64,000 bases of DNA, from positions 3,504,361 to 3,568,360 of the forward strand of contig NZ_AP018042.1 of NCBI RefSeq assembly GCF_002356295.1. The letters run 5' to 3'. Below are positions 60,924 through 64,000 of the stretch, in pieces. A model generated the notes under the pieces. The model was not told the origin of the DNA, did not search any database, and saw only the letters and a program-made list of their open reading frames with translations. The stretch's first letter is position 1; each line of letters begins with the position of its first letter. Source of the stretch: Labilibaculum antarcticum (GTDB lineage Bacteria > Bacteroidota > Bacteroidia > Bacteroidales > Marinifilaceae). Made by a program: the position numbers and the translations under genes.

Positions 60924-63317
60924 TTACTTTAAATAATGATTCGTAATTGCAAGTAATTTTTCTTTTTTTATTGGTTTTGAAATAAAATCGTTGCAACCTG
61001 CATGCGTGGCTTCATCGCGCTCTTGTATGGCTGTGTAAGCCGTTTGTGCAATAATGGGTACGTGTTGGCGAAACTGTCTAATTTCTTTAGTCGCATCGAT
61101 ACCGTTTATTCCAGGCATTTTTATATCCATTAGAATTAAATCAATATGGTCATTTATTTTGCAGATATCTATTGCTTCTTCTCCATTTTTTGCGTGAATG
61201 ATTGTTAAGTTATCGTCAAATTCAGAAAGGATAATTTCCAGATACATAAAGTTAACTTCTTCGTCTTCAGCCACTAAAATGGTGTGGTGCCTTTCTTCAT
61301 TTAAATTTAAACTTTGATTATTCGTATTCCTATTTTTATCATTTTTGGGTTTTACAGGTTGGTATGGAATACTTAAATAAAATGTTGCCCCTTTTCCTTT
61401 TTCGGATTCTAAAGTAATATTGCCACCAAGAAGTTTCGCATTTTCGTTGGCGATAGATAAGCCTAATCCTAAGCCTCCAACAATTTGAGACATTTCTTTA
61501 TCTTCTTGCGAAAATCGTTCAAAAATAAGTTTTTGCTTTTCGGGATGTACTCCAATGCCAGTGTCTTTTACATAGATTAGTAGATTGTTGTTTTGTAACT
61601 TACAGCCCAATTCGATAGATCCATTATCTGTAAATTTCAACGCATTTTCCAGTATATTACTAACAATTCTGTTCAATTTATAGGGATCTGTGAGTAGAGT
61701 AATTTCAATATCCGAAAGATCATTTTTTAAATATAATGGCGTCTTATTCATTTTTGCCTTCGTCTCGAATATTGTAAATAATTCCGATAAGAAATTATTT
61801 AAACACAATTCCTCTATTTGAGCCCGAGCCTGTTTTGTTCCTAGTTCTGAAATTTCAAGAATGTCATCGATGATTCTAAGCAGTTGATTGCCACTGTTCT
61901 GAATTATCTCGTTGTAATATTGTCGTTTTGAATCTGTAATATTTGGCTCATTTAATAAATCTGAAAATCCGAGAATTCCATTCATTGGTGTTCGAATTTC
62001 ATGTGACATATTATTAATGAATTCAGTTTTTAGTTGGTCACTTTCTTCTGCTTTTTCTTTTGCCTTTTTAAGTTCTATTTCATTTTTTATTTGATCTGTA
62101 ATGTCGCGGAATTCTACTACCCGAACATTTCTTCCTTGATAGGGGATTTGGCGGGCTTCCAATCGAATGGGATATTCTTCACCATTTTTACGTATTCCAA
62201 TACTTTGATATGGCTTTTCGTATTCGTTTAAGATTTTTTGGAGAACAAGATCACGCTGATGCTCTGCGATTAGCAACAGCCCGTTCATTCCAATGAGTTC
62301 TTCGGTAGAATATCCCGATATTTTTGCAAGACCTTGATTGCAATCTAAAATTATTCCTTTGTCGTGTATGGCAATTCCTCCAAAGGAAGCATCATGAAGA
62401 GCTTTAAATCTTGATTCGCTTTTCTCTATTTTTTCTATTACATCTCGTAGTTCTTCATTTTGAGATTGATATTCTTCATTCAGAACCAGGTATTCTTCAT
62501 TTTGTTCCTGAAGAAGAATCTCAGCGTCTTTCTTATCGGTAATATCTTCCACGCTCGACCAGATAAAATCCTGATTGTCTTTTTTGATTAGTTTCCCCTG
62601 TAATCGAATAGGAATTAATTTTCCTGATTTGTGAATGTATTCTTTTTCGTAGGGTCCATAAGTTCCAATCTTATTTAGCGAATCCAATTGAAGTTCTTCT
62701 TGTTTTGCATATTTTTTCGGAGTAATATCCCAATAGCTTAATTTCAAAGTTTCTTCGATAGTGTAACCTATGATATTTGCATAAGCTTGATTAACAACAA
62801 CGAGTTCTCCTGTAAGTTTAGTCAGAGCTAAACCAATAGGAGATTCATTAAAAAGCATTTGGGTGTAATTGTCATTTTGTATTGCATTTTCATTTGCAAG
62901 AAGCAGTTCGTTGTACTTTTCAGTTAATTCTTTCGATTGTTCTGCTATTAACTCTTCTTTTTTTTGCTTTGTACTTATTTCTGCAGTGAACCATTTTCTA
63001 ATTAGAAGGGTGAAAATAATAATAGCCGTTATGAGATTCAATATTTTTGGAATAAACACAATGTGAGCTTGTGATAAATAATTAAAAATCTCAATAGGAA
63101 GTAGTTTGGAAAGGGATGTAAACCAGGCGCCAAAGTAAACGCTTTCAAAAAGTGTTCGGAAAGCATCTATGGACAAAACAATAAGAAGTAATTTCAATAA
63201 TTTATCCGATTGATCGATCGTTTTTGTTTTCCTAATGTAAAAAAAAAGGATGTAAGACCATATTAGTATTAAAATCCAATAGGTAACTGGTGTAATTAAT
63301 TTGAAAAAATCGTCCAT
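60924..63317 (-). CDS. Membrane hybrid kinase: three helices - PAS - PAS - HisKA - HATPase - receiver
   Basis: A 797-residue hybrid kinase. Three membrane helices in the first ~115 residues (VTYWILILIWSYILFFYI; LLIVLSIDAFRTLFESVYF; ILNLITAIIIFTLLI), coiled coil, two PAS domains (about 150-260 and 300-415), HisKA with FINNMSHEIRTPMNGILGF, HATPase with GLGLGLSIA, and a C-terminal receiver with LILMDIKMPGING. No large periplasmic sensor is present, so the signal is probably sensed in the membrane or by the PAS domains. It stands alone; its partner is not in the window. Confidence 0.9.
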   Translation of the reverse strand: MDDFFKLITPVTYWILILIWSYILFFYIRKTKTIDQSDKLLKLLLIVLSIDAFRTLFESVYFGAWFTSLSKLLPIEIFNYLSQAHIVFIPKILNLITAIIIFTLLIRKWFTAEISTKQKKEELIAEQSKELTEKYNELLLANENAIQNDNYTQMLFNESPIGLALTKLTGELVVVNQAYANIIGYTIEETLKLSYWDITPKKYAKQEELQLDSLNKIGTYGPYEKEYIHKSGKLIPIRLQGKLIKKDNQDFIWSSVEDITDKKDAEILLQEQNEEYLVLNEEYQSQNEELRDVIEKIEKSESRFKALHDASFGGIAIHDKGIILDCNQGLAKISGYSTEELIGMNGLLLIAEHQRDLVLQKILNEYEKPYQSIGIRKNGEEYPIRLEARQIPYQGRNVRVVEFRDITDQIKNEIELKKAKEKAEESDQLKTEFINNMSHEIRTPMNGILGFSDLLNEPNITDSKRQYYNEIIQNSGNQLLRIIDDILEISELGTKQARAQIEELCLNNFLSELFTIFETKAKMNKTPLYLKNDLSDIEITLLTDPYKLNRIVSNILENALKFTDNGSIELGCKLQNNNLLIYVKDTGIGVHPEKQKLIFERFSQEDKEMSQIVGGLGLGLSIANENAKLLGGNITLESEKGKGATFYLSIPYQPVKPKNDKNRNTNNQSLNLNEERHHTILVAEDEEVNFMYLEIILSEFDDNLTIIHAKNGEEAIDICKINDHIDLILMDIKMPGINGIDATKEIRQFRQHVPIIAQTAYTAIQERDEATHAGCNDFISKPIKKEKLLAITNHYLK

Positions 63318-64000
63318 ACTATCTGTTTCTTGTTAAGAAAGGAGTTTGTATACTGTAAGATATTCATTTAAAATTGAGAAATGACAATAATTGTCAAAAA
63401 GCTTGTTCAACAGGAGTTAGTCGTAGTTTCTGATTTTAATTGGCCAATTTTTTTTGTGACTTAGTATGTGGTTGTTCGGCTGCAGATAATTGGGAACGTT
63501 TTGTTCATTAGGCATTGTCGAAATAGATGTTAATCTTACTAAATACCCTGTTGTAATTATCCTGTGAATTATTTAATTTTTAGCCTGTTTATTTTATAGT
63601 ACAGTTCTAAAACACGCATCGTTTATCGTAAATTAGATCATGTCTAAAAGCTAGACCGGCCTATTTCTTCAAGTCCAGTGCCATATATAATACTCCTCAT
63701 TCTTATGGAATAAAAGTCTTACATAATATAAGGAATAGAGGCAAGTTAAAATAAAGTTGTGGTGATGTTTTCTATATCGTCTTCCATATTTACCCCTTTT
63801 TAAGCAAGCTAAAAACATATACAAAAACTAGACAATCAGAATTGTTTCTGTGTTGTACATGCAGTAAATGGGTGTGTTCAGAAGAGAGGTGTCATATACA
63901 CCCCTTATCAGGAGTATTTTCAACATTACGAAACGAATAAAATTGGTTAAAATTACAAGTATTCATAAAAGAGAGAAGTCTTGACACTAAATTTTGACCG
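63318..64000. other. Non-coding stretch at the right edge
   Basis: AT-rich, with stops in all frames and no supported ORF, RNA gene or terminator. It must contain the upstream region of the kinase at 63317. Confidence 0.5.

Noticed and set aside
1-64000. tRNA and rRNA genes, riboswitches of known class.
   Set aside because: No T-loop-like sequences in a cloverleaf context, no rRNA motifs and no recognisable riboswitch core were seen while reading both strands.

Overview
The window comes from a low-GC, probably marine member of the Bacteroidota, most likely of the Marinilabiliales type. The reasons are a SusC/SusD pair, many exported enzymes with Bacteroidota-style lipoprotein signals, sulfatases next to glycoside hydrolases, large hybrid sensor kinases, TAnnTTTG-type -7 boxes, and A-rich leaders instead of strong Shine-Dalgarno sites. 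No genus can be fixed from the sequence alone. I saw no rRNA, tRNA or CRISPR array.

Layout. (1) 1-12306: a beta-glucan/cellodextrin utilisation locus on the minus strand, read as NrtR-type regulator, GPH sugar transporter, GH94 cellobiose phosphorylase, GH9 glucanase lipoprotein, SusC, SusD, and a GH30 lipoprotein cut by the window edge. Surface binding and cleavage, periplasmic trimming, uptake and phosphorolysis are all represented. (2) 12817-18693: a membrane-bound TPR/LuxR-type regulator divergent from a GH3 beta-glucosidase and an S1 sulfatase. (3) 18706-26197: a minus-strand operon of CheR-type methyltransferase, two large hybrid kinases, an exported esterase overlapping the second kinase, and a small protein. 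(4) 26667-35147: an unrecognised membrane protein, a VOC protein, an exported DUF4412-like protein, a multi-PAS kinase, several hairpin elements and a 21-bp minisatellite. (5) 35148-43859: a duplicated and partly decayed redox cluster (LysR, old yellow enzyme, ABM monooxygenase, two aldo/keto reductases, a royal-jelly/SMP-30-like lipoprotein). In it, a DJ-1/PfpI gene has replaced the middle of a second copy of the lipoprotein gene. (6) 43860-49488: an island-like stretch with an integrase remnant, a membrane FMN-binding/iron-sulfur protein next to an exported flavin reductase-nitroreductase fusion, a broken REP-associated transposase between inverted REP sequences, and small membrane-protein genes, one broken. 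A 25-bp direct repeat brackets 41696-48868. (7) 49921-55355: an Asp-box beta-propeller protein, a sulfatase and a GH16 enzyme, a set suited to sulfated galactans of red algae. (8) 55860-60009: glpABC, anaerobic glycerol-3-phosphate dehydrogenase. (9) 60010-64000: repetitive non-coding DNA and a further hybrid kinase.

The best candidates for something new are: the FMN-binding/iron-sulfur protein paired with an exported flavin reductase-nitroreductase fusion; a ~95-nt leader element found three times, directly before the start codons of an aldo/keto reductase and the GH16 enzyme; a duplicated SusC leader hairpin whose stems differ but still pair while the loop sequence is kept; and the DJ-1 gene captured by a lipoprotein signal sequence.
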